DNA from: Lentibacter algarum | GTDB taxonomy: Bacteria > Pseudomonadota > Alphaproteobacteria > Rhodobacterales > Rhodobacteraceae | Direction of reading: 5' to 3' | DNA length: 64,000 nt | Assembly: GCF_018860975.1 (NCBI RefSeq) | Contig: NZ_JAHKQI010000009.1 | Location: 1 to 64,000 of the forward strand | Part shown: one piece after another, positions 50,387-60,227 of the stretch | Layout of the letters: each line of letters opens with the position of its first letter | How positions within the stretch are numbered: the stretch's first letter is position 1 | Notes under the pieces: generated by a model | Told to the model about the DNA's origin: nothing | Database searches by the model: none | What the model saw: only the letters and a program-made list of their open reading frames with translations | Translations under genes and position numbers: made by a program

Positions 50387-51658
50387 ATGCAAAAACTGAC
50401 ATCCCAATCTGAATGGATCACCCGCGCCCACGCAGTTTTGCCCGCAGGCGGTTTTGGCAACTTCGACCCCGGTATTGTGATTGCGCGCGGCGAAGGCAGC
50501 CACGTCTGGGACGAGGACGGAAACGAATACATTGACTACCTGATCGGGTCTGGCCCGATGTTGCTTGGCCACGGCCACCCCGAGGTGATGGAAGCCGTAT
50601 TGGAACAACTTCCCAAAGGCATGACCTTTTTTGCCAACAACGCAAAGGGGATCGAGCTGGCAGAGGCGATTGTCGATGCAGTCCCATGTTGCGAACAGGT
50701 GCGCTTTGTGGCGTCAGGCGGCGAGGCGGACATGTACGCCATTCGCCTTGCACGCGCCTATACCGGCAAAAACAAGATCCTGAAGTTCGAAGGCGGCTAC
50801 CACGGCATGAGCGCCGAGGCGCAGATGAGCCTTGCCCCCGACAAGCGCGTGAATTTCCCCCAAGCGGTGCCTGACAGTGCAGGCATCCCGCAGAGCGTTG
50901 CCGATCAGATGTTGATCGCGCCCTATAACGATCTGGCTGCTGTCGAGGCTTTGCTGAGCGAGCACGATGACATCGCAGCCATCATCGCCGAACCGCTGCA
51001 ACGGATCATTCCTGCCGCACCGGGGTATCTTCAAGGCCTGCGCGATCTGTGTGACAAACACAGCGTCTTGCTGATCTTTGATGAAATCGTCACGGGGTTT
51101 CGGCTGGCTTATGGCGGCGCGCAGGAACGTTACGGCGTGACGCCTGATATCTGCACACTTGGCAAGATCATTGGCGGCGGCTTCCCGCTCGCTGCCCTCG
51201 GAGCCAGCGCCGAGATCATGCAGCATTTTGACAAATCCGTCGTGGGCGGTGACAGATGGCTCATGCAACTTGGAACGCTATCGGGCAACCCCGTTGCGGC
51301 CGCCGCGGGCCTCAAGACGATGGAAATCCTCAGACGCGAAGGCAGCTATGAGCGCTTGCGCGAAACCGGTCGCGCATTGCAGGACATGCAAAGCAGCGCA
51401 CTCGATGCCGCAGGTATTCCACACCAAATCTGCGGGGATGAAACCTTGTTCGATATCTTCTTCACGACCAGCCAGTGCCGCGATTACCGCACCGCCAAGC
51501 ATGATGATCCCGCCCGAAATGCGACCTATAACGCGACATTGCGCCAGCACGGGATATTTAAGTCGCCAGGGAAGCTCTACCCGTCACTTGCGACAAGCCC
51601 AAACGACCTGGAACAGACGAAAGCCGCTGTCGAGCACGCTGTGCGATCCATTTCTTAG
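50387..51658 (+). CDS. Class III aminotransferase (glutamate-1-semialdehyde aminomutase-like)
   Basis: 423 residues, PLP-dependent fold type I. The PLP Lys is in TLGKIIGGGFPLAALG (about 264-279); DEIVTGFRLAYGGAQ holds the Asp that contacts the pyridine nitrogen; FVASGGEADMYAIRLARAYTG is the phosphate-binding region (usual SGTEA is SGGEA here). Such enzymes act on amino-ketone or semialdehyde substrates and include aminomutases. It is last in the plus-strand arm of the island, 3 bp after the second enolase gene. Its substrate is probably a ring-opened product of the pathway. Confidence 0.88.
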   Translation: MQKLTSQSEWITRAHAVLPAGGFGNFDPGIVIARGEGSHVWDEDGNEYIDYLIGSGPMLLGHGHPEVMEAVLEQLPKGMTFFANNAKGIELAEAIVDAVPCCEQVRFVASGGEADMYAIRLARAYTGKNKILKFEGGYHGMSAEAQMSLAPDKRVNFPQAVPDSAGIPQSVADQMLIAPYNDLAAVEALLSEHDDIAAIIAEPLQRIIPAAPGYLQGLRDLCDKHSVLLIFDEIVTGFRLAYGGAQERYGVTPDICTLGKIIGGGFPLAALGASAEIMQHFDKSVVGGDRWLMQLGTLSGNPVAAAAGLKTMEILRREGSYERLRETGRALQDMQSSALDAAGIPHQICGDETLFDIFFTTSQCRDYRTAKHDDPARNATYNATLRQHGIFKSPGKLYPSLATSPNDLEQTKAAVEHAVRSIS

Positions 51659-51771
51659 GAATAGCGACATTCCTTTCACAACGTCGAACGGCTCCCAAAG
51701 ATTTGCCGCTGATCGGGTGCAACGGAATTATCAGATTATGACGGTTCTCTGACCTTGGCGCGCTGTCAGGC

Positions 51772-53193
51772 TCATGCGGCAGAACCGCCTACGGTTAAAC
51801 CACCGATCATCACTGTCGGTTGGCCAACCCCGACCGGAACCCACTGCCCCGCTTTGCCGCAGTTGCCCATGCCCGGATCAAGCGCCATGTCGTTGCCGAG
51901 GGCGCGGATGTTCTTGAGGGCGGTTGCGCCGTCGCCGATCAGCGTTGCGCCTTTGACGGGTGCGCCGACTTTGCCGTTTTTGACGCGGTAGGCCTCGGTG
52001 CAGGAGAACACGAATTTGCCATTGGTGATATCAACCTGACCGCCGCCAAAACCGACCGCCCAGATGCCGTCTTTCATGTCGGCGACGATATCTTCGGGCG
52101 CGCTATCACCGCCGAGCATATAGGTGTTGGTCATCCGTGGCATCGGCGTGTGCGCATAGCTCTCGCGGCGGCCGTTGCCTGTGGGTTCAACCCCCATGAG
52201 CCGCGCGTTTTGACGGTCTTGCATATAGCCGACGAGCACGCCGTCTTCGATAAGCACGTTCTTGGCGGATGGTGTGCCTTCATCGTCGATACTGATAGAT
52301 CCGCGCCGATCAGGGATTGTGCCGTCATCCAGCACCGTCACGCCCTTGGACGCGATTTGCTGGCCCATAAGCCCTGCGAAAGCCGAGGTGCCTTTGCGGT
52401 TAAAGTCGCCCTCAAGCCCGTGGCCGATCGCCTCGTGCAGCAAAATGCCCGGCCAGCCCGGCCCAAGCACCACATCAACCTGCCCCGCAGGTGCGGCTTC
52501 GGCCTCAAGGTTGACCAAAGCAATGCGCAGCGCCTCACGGGCTTTGACTTGCCAGTCTTTCGCTTCAAGCAGCCCCTCAAGCCCGATGCGCCCGCCGCCG
52601 CCAGCCGAGCCGCTCTCGCGCCGTCCGTTCTGCTCGACGATCACCCCGACATTGACCCGCGTCATGGGCCGCACGTCACGCAGGTGTGTGCCTTCAGGGC
52701 GCAAAATCTCGACCTGTTGCAAGCTGGCGGAAATTGAGGCCGTCACCTGCACAACACGCGGATCAAGGCTGCGGGTGAAAGCGTCGATCTCGGCAAGAAT
52801 GTCGATCTTGCTGGCAAATCCTGCGCTGGCGATCGGGTCATTGTCTGTATAAAGTTTGCGGTTGGTGCCTGCGGGTGCGTCCGCCAAAGTGCCGCCGCCC
52901 GCGCCAACAGCCAAACGCGCCGTTTCAACTGCGCGTTTGATAGCTTTTTCCGAAATTTCTGTCGAATGGGCATATCCGGCGACCTCTCCGCGCACTGCGC
53001 GAAGGCCAAAACCCTGCGCAGAATCAAAACTGGCGGTTTTGACGCGGCCATCATCAAAAACCAGCGCTTCTGACTGCGAGCTTTCCAAAAACAACTCGCC
53101 ATCGTCGGCTCCGGCCACCGCTTCACGCAGTAAAACAAGGCTTTCATCAAGATCGAGAGTGGTTTCAAACGGGCGAAATGGAGGGTTATTCAT
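51772..53193 (-). CDS. tldD: Metalloprotease TldD
   Basis: 473 residues from the ATG at 53193 (AAGGAA upstream); the frame upstream to 53259 is not family-like. The zinc motif HEAIGHGLEGDFNRKG (HExxxH) is present, as are DDGTIPDRRGSISIDDEGT and the C-terminal GDGATALKNIRALGNDMAL. TldD acts with TldE/PmbA in clearing peptides and in antibiotic-peptide maturation; the partner is not adjacent. Typical for Rhodobacterales that tldD lies directly upstream of (and divergent from) the ctaC cluster. Confidence 0.95.
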   Translation of the reverse strand: MNNPPFRPFETTLDLDESLVLLREAVAGADDGELFLESSQSEALVFDDGRVKTASFDSAQGFGLRAVRGEVAGYAHSTEISEKAIKRAVETARLAVGAGGGTLADAPAGTNRKLYTDNDPIASAGFASKIDILAEIDAFTRSLDPRVVQVTASISASLQQVEILRPEGTHLRDVRPMTRVNVGVIVEQNGRRESGSAGGGGRIGLEGLLEAKDWQVKAREALRIALVNLEAEAAPAGQVDVVLGPGWPGILLHEAIGHGLEGDFNRKGTSAFAGLMGQQIASKGVTVLDDGTIPDRRGSISIDDEGTPSAKNVLIEDGVLVGYMQDRQNARLMGVEPTGNGRRESYAHTPMPRMTNTYMLGGDSAPEDIVADMKDGIWAVGFGGGQVDITNGKFVFSCTEAYRVKNGKVGAPVKGATLIGDGATALKNIRALGNDMALDPGMGNCGKAGQWVPVGVGQPTVMIGGLTVGGSAA

Positions 53194-53250
53194 TGGATTC
53201 CTTAACAGGGTTGAGCGAATTATTTTGATATAGATCAAAAAAGCGGCTCT

Positions 53251-53279
53251 TTGACGCAAGCGAGATTGTTGTCTCTTAA
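53251..53279 (+). promoter_or_regulatory. Possible sigma-70-type promoter for ctaC
   Basis: TTGACG (53251-53256), 17 bases, then TCTTAA (53274-53279), about 110 bp before the ctaC ATG. The -10 box is a weak match, so this is tentative. Confidence 0.3.
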
Positions 53280-53386
53280 GTCAGAATATGGTTTTTGGGG
53301 CCATAATTGGCAATGGGTTGAAAGGTGAGTCTTTCATCCCAGTCGCTTAACGTTACGAAATAACACGCAACCGATCAGGGTGAACC

Positions 53387-54229
53387 ATGCGAATTCTCAC
53401 GTCCCTTCTGGCAGCTCTTGCCACATTTTCTGCCCTTCCCGCACTGGCTCAAGACGCGGTTGAACGCGTTGGTAAGCCGGTTGACGGCCTCATGGGCTTT
53501 CAGCCCGCCGCGACAGACCTTGCCCGCGACATTCACTTCCTCGACAATATGATCAACTGGATCATTGCCGCGATCTGCCTGTTGGTGATCGGCCTCGTCG
53601 CTGTGATCATCCTGCGCTACAACCGCCGCGCCAACCCGACACCCGGCACCTTTACACACCACAGCACAATCGAAGTGCTCTGGACGCTTGGTCCGGTTTT
53701 GGTGTTGGTGTTCATCGGGGCGTTCTCACTGCCGATCTTGTTCAAGCAGCAAATCATCCCCGAGGGTGACGTGCACATCAAAGTGACAGGCAACCAATGG
53801 TATTGGGGCTACGAATATACCGACGAAGAGTTCGGCTTTGACAGCTTCCTTGTCGCCCGTGAAGAGCTGGCTGACTATGGCTACTCCGACGATGAATACC
53901 TGTTGGCAACAGACACCCGTATCATTGTTCCGGTTAACAAGGTTGTGGTCATGACTGTTACAGCATCTGATGTGATTCACTCGTGGACGATCCCTGCTTT
54001 CGGTGTAAAGCAAGACGCCGTGCCAGGACGCCTCGCTCAGCTCTGGTTCCAAGCTGACAAAGAAGGGCTGTACTTCGGTCAGTGCTCAGAGCTTTGCGGC
54101 AAAGACCACGCTTATATGCCAATCACGGTTCAAGTTGTCTCTGATGCAGAGTATGCTGCTTGGCTCGAAACAGCCAAAGCCGAATACGCCGGCACACCCA
54201 CCAACGTGACAGTCGCATCAGCTGACTAA
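53387..54229 (+). CDS. ctaC: Cytochrome c oxidase subunit II
   Basis: 280 residues of the aa3-type oxidase. It has a signal peptide (to about ALAQ), two membrane helices (about 45-70 and 90-115) and a periplasmic cupredoxin domain. The CuA site is CSELCGKDHAYM with the earlier VIHSWTIPAF His and VTGNQWYWGYEY aromatic patch that docks cytochrome c. First gene of the oxidase assembly cluster; subunit I is encoded elsewhere, as usual in the order. Confidence 0.97.
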   Translation: MRILTSLLAALATFSALPALAQDAVERVGKPVDGLMGFQPAATDLARDIHFLDNMINWIIAAICLLVIGLVAVIILRYNRRANPTPGTFTHHSTIEVLWTLGPVLVLVFIGAFSLPILFKQQIIPEGDVHIKVTGNQWYWGYEYTDEEFGFDSFLVAREELADYGYSDDEYLLATDTRIIVPVNKVVVMTVTASDVIHSWTIPAFGVKQDAVPGRLAQLWFQADKEGLYFGQCSELCGKDHAYMPITVQVVSDAEYAAWLETAKAEYAGTPTNVTVASAD

Positions 54230-54284
54230 ACGCACATGGCGGGGCGGCAACCGCTGCCCTGCAACCACACGACAGAGAGCAAAC

Positions 54285-55226
54285 ATGAGCGACACGTCGA
54301 TCAACACCCAGCTAACGACAGGCGACGCCAGCTTTGGCGACTATTTCTCGTTGCTCAAGCCGCGGGTAATGTCGCTTGTTGTGTTCACGGCGCTCGTTGG
54401 TCTTTTGGCGGCACCGCAGCCTGTTCACCCGCTGCTGGCCTTCGCGTCTATCCTGTTCATCGCCATCGGCGGCGGGGCCTCTGGCGCGCTCAACATGTGG
54501 TGGGACGCCGATATTGACCGCATTATGAAGCGCACCCAGTCGCGCCCCATCCCTGCTGGCCGCATTAGTGAACAGGAAACTTTCGCTTTCGGCGTGTTCT
54601 TGTCTGTCTTTGCTGTGATCATGCTGGCACTGGCCGCAAACTGGGTTGCCGCAGGCCTCTTGGCCTTCACCATCTTCTTTTACGTTGTCGTCTACACCAT
54701 GTGGCTCAAACGCTGGACGCCGCAAAACATCGTTATTGGCGGCGCAGCTGGTGCCTTTCCTCCGATGATCGGCTGGGCCGTTGCCACCGGCGGCATCAGC
54801 GTTGAAAGCGTCTTGATGTTCACCATCATCTTTATGTGGACGCCGCCGCACTTCTGGGCGCTGGCGCTGTTCATGAAGTCTGACTACCGCGATGCCGGCG
54901 TGCCGATGCTGACAGTCACCCACGGCCGCAAAGCCACTCGCAGGCATATCCTTGTTTACACTATCTTGCTCGCACCTATTGCGATCGGCGCGGCCTTCAC
55001 AGCGATAGGCGGGCCAGTCTATCTGGCCGTTTCCGTGCTGCTCAACCTCGTTTTTCTCAAGGGCGCCTTCGACATCTGGCGCCGTGACGAAGCCACAGCC
55101 GAAGCCGACGACTACAAAGTCGAGAAAAAGGTTTTCTACTTCTCGTTGCTTTACCTTTTCGGTCACTTCCTCGCCATTCTCGCGCAGGCCGTTCTGGGCG
55201 CCTACGAGTTCGGAGGCTGGTCATGA
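54285..55226 (+). CDS. ctaB: Protohaem IX farnesyltransferase (haem O synthase)
   Basis: 313 residues, nine or so membrane helices. UbiA-family motifs are [21 protein letters not shown], as [15 protein letters not shown] (the first Asp-rich loop), and the second loop [14 protein letters not shown]. It adds the farnesyl chain to haem B for the a-type haem of the oxidase. It follows ctaC by 55 bp and overlaps the small membrane-protein gene by 4 bp. Confidence 0.96.
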   Translation: MSDTSINTQLTTGDASFGDYFSLLKPRVMSLVVFTALVGLLAAPQPVHPLLAFASILFIAIGGGASGALNMWWDADIDRIMKRTQSRPIPAGRISEQETFAFGVFLSVFAVIMLALAANWVAAGLLAFTIFFYVVVYTMWLKRWTPQNIVIGGAAGAFPPMIGWAVATGGISVESVLMFTIIFMWTPPHFWALALFMKSDYRDAGVPMLTVTHGRKATRRHILVYTILLAPIAIGAAFTAIGGPVYLAVSVLLNLVFLKGAFDIWRRDEATAEADDYKVEKKVFYFSLLYLFGHFLAILAQAVLGAYEFGGWS

Positions 55227-55426
55227 GCTTGCCCCGCGTCGAACATGAGCTGCACAACCGCCGCAAGAGCCGCAATGTCGGGCTTGGCCTCGTGCTTGGC
55301 TCTTTTGTGCTGCTGGTGATGGGGATGACATACGTAAAGCTCACCGCCCAAAATGCCGCCGCCGCTGCCGCCTTCGAGGCCAAGCAAGCTGCCGAGCAAG
55401 CCTCACAGACGGGGGCTTCTGACTGA
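55223..55426 (+). CDS. Small membrane protein of the oxidase cluster (CoxF-like)
   Basis: 67 residues with a basic N-terminus ([11 protein letters not shown]), one membrane helix ([20 protein letters not shown]) and an Ala/Glu/Gln tail. Position between ctaB and ctaG is standard in Rhodobacterales, where it is annotated as CoxF, a possible assembly factor. Start and stop overlap both neighbours (ATGA and a shared base), which supports it as a real gene. Confidence 0.85.
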   Translation: MSLPRVEHELHNRRKSRNVGLGLVLGSFVLLVMGMTYVKLTAQNAAAAAAFEAKQAAEQASQTGASD

Positions 55427-56010
55427 TGGCCATGGACGCAAAAATGAAAACCCTCGCGCAAACCAGCGCTTTGGTCGTTGTTATGGGGGCTTTGGCCTTT
55501 GCATCGGTGCCGTTTTACGACTGGTTCTGCCGCGTCACTGGCTTTGGCGGCGTGACGCTTACAGCTGATGCCGGCAGCGATGTGATCCTTGATCAAACCA
55601 TCAAGATCCGTTTTGACGCTTCAAAAGACCGTAATATGCCTTGGTCTTTCAAGCCCATGCAGCGCGAAATGACTGTGCGCATCGGTGAAACCGGGCTGGC
55701 CTTTTACGAGGCTCACAACCCGACAGACCGGCCTATCGCCGGATCGGCGAGCTATAATGTCACGCCCTACGAGGCGGGTGGGTTTTTCACCAAGATCGAC
55801 TGCTTTTGTTTTGAAGAGCAAGTGTTGCAACCCGGTGAGACGGCTCAAATGCCTGTCACTTTCTTCGTTGATCCCGAGATCATAGAAGACCGCGCGGCAA
55901 AATACGTCCACACCATCACGCTGGGTTATACTTTTTACGAAATCGACCTGCCCGAAGCGCAAGCTTCACTAGACACGGGCACAAAAACCGACCTATCAAC
56001 AACAAACTAG
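55426..56010 (+). CDS. ctaG: Cytochrome c oxidase assembly protein CtaG/Cox11
   Basis: 194 residues. One N-terminal membrane helix (about 15-31, ALVVVMGALAFASVPFYDWFC) and a periplasmic copper-binding domain with the CFCFEEQ motif (KIDCFCFEEQ), which delivers copper to the CuB site of subunit I. The block FYDWFCRVTGFGG is typical of Cox11. It is coupled to the upstream small gene. Confidence 0.96.
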   Translation: MAMDAKMKTLAQTSALVVVMGALAFASVPFYDWFCRVTGFGGVTLTADAGSDVILDQTIKIRFDASKDRNMPWSFKPMQREMTVRIGETGLAFYEAHNPTDRPIAGSASYNVTPYEAGGFFTKIDCFCFEEQVLQPGETAQMPVTFFVDPEIIEDRAAKYVHTITLGYTFYEIDLPEAQASLDTGTKTDLSTTN

Positions 56011-56028
56011 CCTCCAACGAGGGATATC

Positions 56029-56829
56029 ATGGCGCACGAAAAAAACCACGACTACCACATTCTCGCACCTTCCGCGTGGCCGCTTCTTGGCGCGCTTGCG
56101 GGTTTCATCTTGCTGTTCGGCTCGGTGCTCTATTTTCACGAAGTGACCTCGATCATGATGATCGTCGGCTTCCTGTTCGTCTTCTACGTGATGTTCGGAT
56201 GGTGGTCTGAGGTGGTGAAAGAAAGCCATGTTGGCGATCACACCCCTGTGGTGCAAATCGGCCTGCGCTACGGCGTTGTCTTGTTCATCATCTCCGAAAT
56301 CATGTTCTTCGCAGCTTGGTTCTGGACGTTCTTCAAACACGCGATGTATCCGATGGGCCCTGAAAGCCCGCTGGTTGACGGTGTTTGGCCTCCTGCCGGT
56401 ATCGAAACCTTTGACGCATGGCACTTGCCGCTGATCAACACGCTGATCCTGCTTTGCTCGGGTGCTGCCGCCACATGGGCACACCACGCGATTGCGCATG
56501 AAGACAACCGTGAAGACATGAAGTGGGGCCTTGTTATCGCGGTCGCACTGGGCGTCTTGTTCACGATCTTCCAGGCCTATGAATACAGCCACGCGGCCTT
56601 TGGTTTCTCAGGAAACATCTATGGCGCGACCTTCTTCATGGCGACAGGCTTTCACGGCTTCCATGTGTTGATCGGTACGATCTTCCTGCTGGTCTGCCTG
56701 CTGCGTTTGCAAGCCGGTCACTTCACGCGCGAAAACCACGTCGGCTTTGAAGCGGCAGCATGGTATTGGCACTTTGTTGATGTTGTCTGGCTGTTCCTCT
56801 TCGCAGCGGTCTACATCTGGGGCGGTTAA
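56029..56829 (+). CDS. ctaE: Cytochrome c oxidase subunit III
   Basis: 266 residues with seven membrane helices. Conserved blocks are [26 protein letters not shown], a polar [14 protein letters not shown] and [14 protein letters not shown], and [15 protein letters not shown] near the end. It stabilises the proton-pumping core. It starts after GAGGGAT, 18 bp past ctaG. A strong terminator follows. Confidence 0.97.
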   Translation: MAHEKNHDYHILAPSAWPLLGALAGFILLFGSVLYFHEVTSIMMIVGFLFVFYVMFGWWSEVVKESHVGDHTPVVQIGLRYGVVLFIISEIMFFAAWFWTFFKHAMYPMGPESPLVDGVWPPAGIETFDAWHLPLINTLILLCSGAAATWAHHAIAHEDNREDMKWGLVIAVALGVLFTIFQAYEYSHAAFGFSGNIYGATFFMATGFHGFHVLIGTIFLLVCLLRLQAGHFTRENHVGFEAAAWYWHFVDVVWLFLFAAVYIWGG

Positions 56830-56852
56830 GCCTAGGCCCAAAAGTTAACAAG

Positions 56853-56879
56853 CGCCCCGCCACACACGCGGGGCGTTTT
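56853..56879 (+). terminator. Intrinsic terminator after ctaE
   Basis: 8-bp stem CGCCCCGC / GCGGGGCG with a 7-base loop, followed by TTTTG. Transcription of the SURF1-thrC block therefore probably starts anew or reads through. Confidence 0.8.
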
Positions 56880-56908
56880 GCGTTTAAGTCTACTCACCGA
56901 GATGTCCC

Positions 56909-57580
56909 TTGCGCCGCAACCTGCCTTTCCTTGCCCTCACTGCCATTGTCTTGAGCCTGCTTGTCTCGCTCGGAAACTGGCAAGTGCGTAGGCTGGCGGA
57001 GAAAACTGCCTACATCGCCGAGATCGAAAGCAAGCTCACCGCCGCACCGGTTGCGCCACCGAAAAATGCCAGGCCCGAGGCGGATCAGTTTACCTCCGTC
57101 ATTGCCGAAGGTCGCTTTGTTGGCCCCGAGGTTCACATGCTGGTGTCTACCCGCGACTACGGCGCTGGATATCGCATCATTCAGGCCTTCGAGTTTAACA
57201 ACCGCCGACTGATGGTTGACCGCGGCTACATCCGCCTTGAGAGCAAAGACGCGCCGCGCCCGGCTGTTTACACGACAGTCCTTGGTAACCTCCATTGGCC
57301 CTCCGAGCGTGACCAATACACTCCCGAAGATGACGTGCAGGCCAATATCTGGTATGCTCGCGATGTGCCCAAACTTGCCGCCGAGCTTGGTGCCGAGCCA
57401 TTGCTCATAATCGCCCGTCAAAGCACACCCCGTGACGGCACAATCCTGCCGCTTCCCGTCGACACTTCAAGCATTCCCAACCGACACCTCGAATACATCA
57501 TCACTTGGTATGGATTGGCGGCAGTTTGGGTGCTAATGACGATTTACTTCCTCACCCGCCGTTCAAGGAAAGGCACCTGA
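56909..57580 (+). CDS. SURF1-family oxidase assembly protein
   Basis: 223 residues from a TTG start. An N-terminal membrane helix (FLALTAIVLSLLVSLGNWQVRR) and a C-terminal one (LEYIITWYGLAAVWVLMTIYF) flank a periplasmic domain, the SURF1 layout. The patterns LGNWQVRRLAEK and VDRGYI are family marks. It helps insert haem A into subunit I. TTG is chosen because ATG at 56902 is out of frame. It shares one base with the thrC start. Confidence 0.9.
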   Translation: MRRNLPFLALTAIVLSLLVSLGNWQVRRLAEKTAYIAEIESKLTAAPVAPPKNARPEADQFTSVIAEGRFVGPEVHMLVSTRDYGAGYRIIQAFEFNNRRLMVDRGYIRLESKDAPRPAVYTTVLGNLHWPSERDQYTPEDDVQANIWYARDVPKLAAELGAEPLLIIARQSTPRDGTILPLPVDTSSIPNRHLEYIITWYGLAAVWVLMTIYFLTRRSRKGT

Positions 57581-58968
57581 TGCGCTATATCTCGACCCGT
57601 GGAAAAGCCCCCGAACTCAGCTTTGAGGAGGCCATGCTAACAGGCCTCGCGCGTGATGGAGGGCTATACCTGCCCAAGACCATCCCGACACTAAGCACAG
57701 CCGAGATCAAAGCGCTGCACGGCATGCCCTATGAAGAAGCAGCCTTCACGATCATGCGGCCCTTCATTGGTGACACGTTCACAGACGCCGAGTTCAAACA
57801 GCTGATCGCGCAGGCCTATGCCGGTTTCAACCACGCCGCGCGTGCGCCGCTTAAGCAGCTCGACAGTGGCCACTTCCTGCTTGAGCTATTTCACGGCCCG
57901 ACGCTGGCCTTCAAAGACTTCGCCATGCAGCTCATCGGCCAGATGTTCCAAGCCGCGCTGTCGCGTTCGGGCAAACGCATCACCATCGTCGGCGCGACAT
58001 CGGGCGACACAGGCTCCGCCGCGATCGAAGCCTTCCGCGGGTTGGACAATGTTGATGTTTTCATTCTCTACCCGCACGGCCGCGTTTCAGACGTGCAGCG
58101 CCGCCAGATGACCACACCCAGCGAGAGCAACGTTCACGCGCTGGCTGTGACTGGCGACTTTGACGACTGCCAAGCGCGCGTCAAAGACATGTTCAACGAC
58201 TTTGACTTTCGCGACACAGTCAGCCTTGCAGGTGTCAACTCGATCAACTGGGGCCGCGTTCTGGCGCAGGTGGTTTACTTCTTCACCTCCGCAGTTTCGC
58301 TCGGCGCACCGGAGCGCAAAGTCAGCTTCACCGTGCCAACAGGCAACTTCGGTGATATTTTCGCAGGCTACATCGCCAAGCAAATGGGCCTGCCGATTGA
58401 TCGACTTGTCGTGGCGACAAACCAGAACGACATCCTGCACCGTTGCCTGAGCACTTCGGATTACAAGCCTGACGGCGTCACCCCTTCGATCAGCCCGTCA
58501 ATGGATATCCAAGTCAGCAGCAATTTTGAGCGCGCATTGTTTGAAGCCTACGGGCGTGACAGTGCCGCCGTAGCGCAGTTGATGGACGAGCTTAAAGCAG
58601 GTGGCTTCAAAGTCAGCCAAGGTGCGGCGCAAGCCCTCAGTGAGAGCTACGACAGTGGCCGCTGCTCTGAAGAGGAAACCTCCGCGACCATCGCGCAGGC
58701 CATGAAAGCGACTGGCGAGCTTCTCTGCCCGCACTCCGCCGTCGGCGTCAAAGTCGCGAGCGAACACCTGCAAGCCGACACGCCGATGATCACACTGGCA
58801 ACGGCGCATCCTGCAAAGTTCCCCGACGCAGTTGAGGCCGCATCTGGCGTGCGCCCGCCGCTCCCAGCACACATGCTTGAGCAGTTCTCGCGTGACGAGC
58901 GCGTCACCCGTGTCGAGAACGACCTCGCAGAAATCCAAACTCTCATCAAAGATCGGACTCGCAGTTGA
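57580..58968 (+). CDS. thrC: Threonine synthase
   Basis: 462 residues from the ATG at 57580 (overlapping the SURF1 stop, AAGGAAAGG upstream). Converts O-phosphohomoserine to threonine. The PLP Lys is in GPTLAFKDFAMQL; the phosphate loop is GATSGDTGSAAIEAF; the SINWGRVLAQVVYFF and TGNFGDIFAGYIAKQMG blocks are typical of the long class. The RYISTRG start is typical too. Conserved gene order with ctaE and the M16 peptidase gene. Confidence 0.96.
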   Translation: MRYISTRGKAPELSFEEAMLTGLARDGGLYLPKTIPTLSTAEIKALHGMPYEEAAFTIMRPFIGDTFTDAEFKQLIAQAYAGFNHAARAPLKQLDSGHFLLELFHGPTLAFKDFAMQLIGQMFQAALSRSGKRITIVGATSGDTGSAAIEAFRGLDNVDVFILYPHGRVSDVQRRQMTTPSESNVHALAVTGDFDDCQARVKDMFNDFDFRDTVSLAGVNSINWGRVLAQVVYFFTSAVSLGAPERKVSFTVPTGNFGDIFAGYIAKQMGLPIDRLVVATNQNDILHRCLSTSDYKPDGVTPSISPSMDIQVSSNFERALFEAYGRDSAAVAQLMDELKAGGFKVSQGAAQALSESYDSGRCSEEETSATIAQAMKATGELLCPHSAVGVKVASEHLQADTPMITLATAHPAKFPDAVEAASGVRPPLPAHMLEQFSRDERVTRVENDLAEIQTLIKDRTRS

Positions 58969-60227
58969 GCATCCAAACCCACTCACTTCCCAACGGTTTT
59001 CGCATCGTCACCGAACGTATGCCGAGCCTCAAGTCGGCCTCTGTTGGCGTCTGGGTGACGGCAGGCGGGCGCAATGAGCGGGTCGAGCAAAACGGCATCG
59101 CCCACTTCCTTGAGCACATGGCGTTCAAAGGCACGGCAAAGCGCAGCTCGCTTGAAATAGCTGAAGTGATCGAGAACGTCGGCGGCTATATCAACGCCTA
59201 CACCTCGCGCGAGACTACAGCATATTACGCCCGTGTTCTGGCGGAAGATGTAAACCTGTCTATCGACGTGATCGCCGACATCCTGCTCAACCCGCTATTC
59301 GAGCAAAAAGAGATCGACGTCGAGCGCGGCGTTATCTTGCAAGAGATCGGCCAAGCGCTTGATACGCCCGATGACGTAATCTTTGACTGGCTCCAAGAAC
59401 AGAGCTACCCCGATCAGCCCCTTGGCCGCACGATCCTCGGCCCCGCCGAGCGGGTGAACAGCTTTACCGAAGCCGACTTGCGACAGTTCGTCTCCGAGCA
59501 CTACGGCCCCGGCAACATGATCCTTGCCGCGGCTGGTGACGTGAACCATGATGAGATCGTCGCGCAAGCAACCGAGCTGTTCGGCCATATGCCCGCCTCG
59601 CAAAGCCCAAGCGAAACACCCGCATTGTTCCAAGGTGGTGAGCGCCGTGTTGTCAAAGACCTTGAGCAAGCCCATTTTGCCCTCGCCTTTGAAGGCCCGA
59701 ACTATCGCGACGATGCGATCTTTACAGCACAGCTTTACGCATCCGTTCTGGGCGGCGGCATGTCCTCGCGCCTGTTCCAGGAAGTGCGCGAAAAGCGCGG
59801 CCTTTGCTACACTATTTTTGCCCAAGCCGGCGCTTACGGCGACACCGGCATGATGACAATCTACGCCGGAACTTCAGGCGACCAACTTGGCCAACTCGCC
59901 GAGGTTACCCTCGCGGAAATGGCGCGTGCAGCAAGCGATATCAACGATAACGAACTTGCCCGCGCCCGTGCGCAGATGAAGGCTGGTATGCTCATGGGCC
60001 TTGAGAGCCCCTCAAACCGCGCCGAGCGTCTGGCCCGCATGGTGCAAATCTGGGGCCGCGTGCCTGACATTTCGGAGGTCGTGCAAAAGGTCGAAGCTGT
60101 CAGCACAGCCGACGTGCGTGCAATGGCTGCACATATGGCGCGTGATGCGCGCAGCTCGCTAGCGCTTTATGGCCCAGTTGAAAACGCGCCGAGCCTGCAA
60201 AACCTGCGCCAGAAGTCTGCCGCATGA
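58965..60227 (+). CDS. M16-family zinc metallopeptidase (processing peptidase-like)
   Basis: 420 residues from a TTG start that overlaps the thrC stop. The inverted zinc motif is HFLEHMAFKGT (HxxEH) at residues about 47-57, with the third ligand Glu in the ENVGGYINAYTSRETTAYYARV region. A second, inactive M16 half follows. Closest in look to the bacterial relatives of mitochondrial processing peptidase beta. Physiological substrate unknown. Overlaps the GNAT gene by 4 bp. Confidence 0.93.
   Translation: MSIQTHSLPNGFRIVTERMPSLKSASVGVWVTAGGRNERVEQNGIAHFLEHMAFKGTAKRSSLEIAEVIENVGGYINAYTSRETTAYYARVLAEDVNLSIDVIADILLNPLFEQKEIDVERGVILQEIGQALDTPDDVIFDWLQEQSYPDQPLGRTILGPAERVNSFTEADLRQFVSEHYGPGNMILAAAGDVNHDEIVAQATELFGHMPASQSPSETPALFQGGERRVVKDLEQAHFALAFEGPNYRDDAIFTAQLYASVLGGGMSSRLFQEVREKRGLCYTIFAQAGAYGDTGMMTIYAGTSGDQLGQLAEVTLAEMARAASDINDNELARARAQMKAGMLMGLESPSNRAERLARMVQIWGRVPDISEVVQKVEAVSTADVRAMAAHMARDARSSLALYGPVENAPSLQNLRQKSAA

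Noticed and set aside
42176-51658. Mobile element or prophage carrying the island
   Set aside because: No integrase, transposase, flanking direct repeats or tRNA were found at either edge. Transfer remains possible from the style of codon use (more GGG and GCG), but this was judged by eye only.
54312-55166. Minus-strand open frame of 284 codons opposite ctaB
   Set aside because: Shadow of a membrane protein; polar and repetitive, without motifs.
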